A stretch of 32,671 bases of DNA from assembly GCA_902521645.1 (NCBI GenBank), contig CABYSN010000012.1, positions 1-32,671 on the forward strand, read 5' to 3'. The notes beneath the pieces are model-generated. The model was not told the origin of the DNA. It made no database searches and saw nothing but the letters and a program-made list of their open reading frames with translations. Positions 32,420 to 32,671 of the stretch are shown here, in pieces (the stretch's first letter is position 1; the number at the start of each line of letters is the position of its first letter). The DNA is from Planctomycetota bacterium. Lineage in GTDB: Bacteria; Planctomycetota; Phycisphaerae; Phycisphaerales; SM1A02. Made by a program: the position numbers and the translations under genes.

Positions 32420-32671
32420 TTCTCGTGACCGTGGGCATGCAGGTTCCCTTCGACAGACTGTGTCGGGCGGTCGACGAATGGGCTGGTCGTCGGAACAGAG
32501 ACGACGTGTTCATCCAGACCGGTGACACCGAATGGGTTCCGAAGCACTCGAAACACACCAGAATGATCCGACCTGATGAGTTTCGCGATCTGATGAAGCA
32601 AGCCGAACTGCTCATCATGCATGTCGGCGTCGGAAGCATCGTCACCGCGAGTGAATACGGCATCCCCATGC
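32416..32671 (+). CDS. Alg13/PssE-type glycosyltransferase subunit (partial)
   Basis: The gene starts at ATG 32416-32418, overlapping the Alg14-type stop, and runs off the window, so the ORF track lacks it. The visible 85 residues (MILVTVGMQVPFDRLCRAVDEW; IMHVGVGSIVTASEYGIPM) match the family 28 C-terminal glycosyltransferase domain of Alg13/PssE/Cps14G, including the H.G.GS donor-binding loop. It is the catalytic half of the split enzyme, probably using a UDP-sugar. Confidence 0.88.
   Translation, partial: MILVTVGMQVPFDRLCRAVDEWAGRRNRDDVFIQTGDTEWVPKHSKHTRMIRPDEFRDLMKQAELLIMHVGVGSIVTASEYGIPM

Overview
This window looks like a chromosomal segment of a moderately high-GC Gram-negative bacterium. 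The best guess is a marine planctomycete of the Phycisphaerae type. The clues are a PEP-CTERM-type sorting tail on a secreted protein, flagellar genes with enlarged products, a large secreted PhoD-like hydrolase, a GH38 mannosidase, a sulfotransferase and a rich polysaccharide locus. The lineage is inference; no rRNA or tRNA gene was seen.

Left part (1-7475): the 3' end of a GDP-mannose 4,6-dehydratase gene converges on, and overlaps, an O-antigen polymerase/ligase-type membrane protein with a very acidic, tyrosine-containing tail. A flagellar filament-cap cluster follows on the minus strand, in transcription order a 60-aa ORF, fliD (unusually long, 1084 aa) and fliS. Next is a solitary parB without parA in view. 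It carries a perfect 18-bp parS palindrome in its probable promoter and two near-identical parS-like sites inside its coding sequence.

Middle part (7476-20986): minus-strand genes encode a secreted PhoD-like phosphoesterase and a tightly overlapping trio, LOG-family protein -> YtoQ-family protein -> nitrilase-family amidohydrolase. Divergent from the trio, a plus-strand series encodes a CstB-like persulfide dioxygenase/double-rhodanese protein, a GH38 alpha-mannosidase, an unknown acidic protein, a sarcosine/N-methyl amino-acid oxidase, a chagasin-like (I42) inhibitor lipoprotein and a DHA2-type MFS exporter.

Right part (21042-32671): an exopolysaccharide locus. Plus strand: a sulfotransferase coupled by ATGA to a Wzx-type flippase. 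Minus-strand operon: GT4 glycosyltransferase -> second flippase -> asparagine-synthase-like protein -> hexapeptide acyltransferase. Plus strand again: a membrane-anchored polysaccharide deacetylase, a Wzy-like polymerase, a PEP-CTERM-type secreted protein with a possible Cys-Gln thioester domain and a good terminator behind it, then an Alg14/Alg13 (PssD/PssE)-type split glycosyltransferase pair, the second gene cut by the window end. Together these suggest a sulfated, acylated and possibly amidated surface polysaccharide made by a Wzx/Wzy-like route.

I saw no CRISPR array, insertion sequence, phage gene or tRNA. The most novel-looking items are the parS arrangement around parB, the thioester-like PEP-CTERM protein, the LOG-YtoQ-nitrilase operon and the glutaminase-less asparagine-synthase-like gene in the polysaccharide locus. 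None of these amounts to a demonstrated new system.
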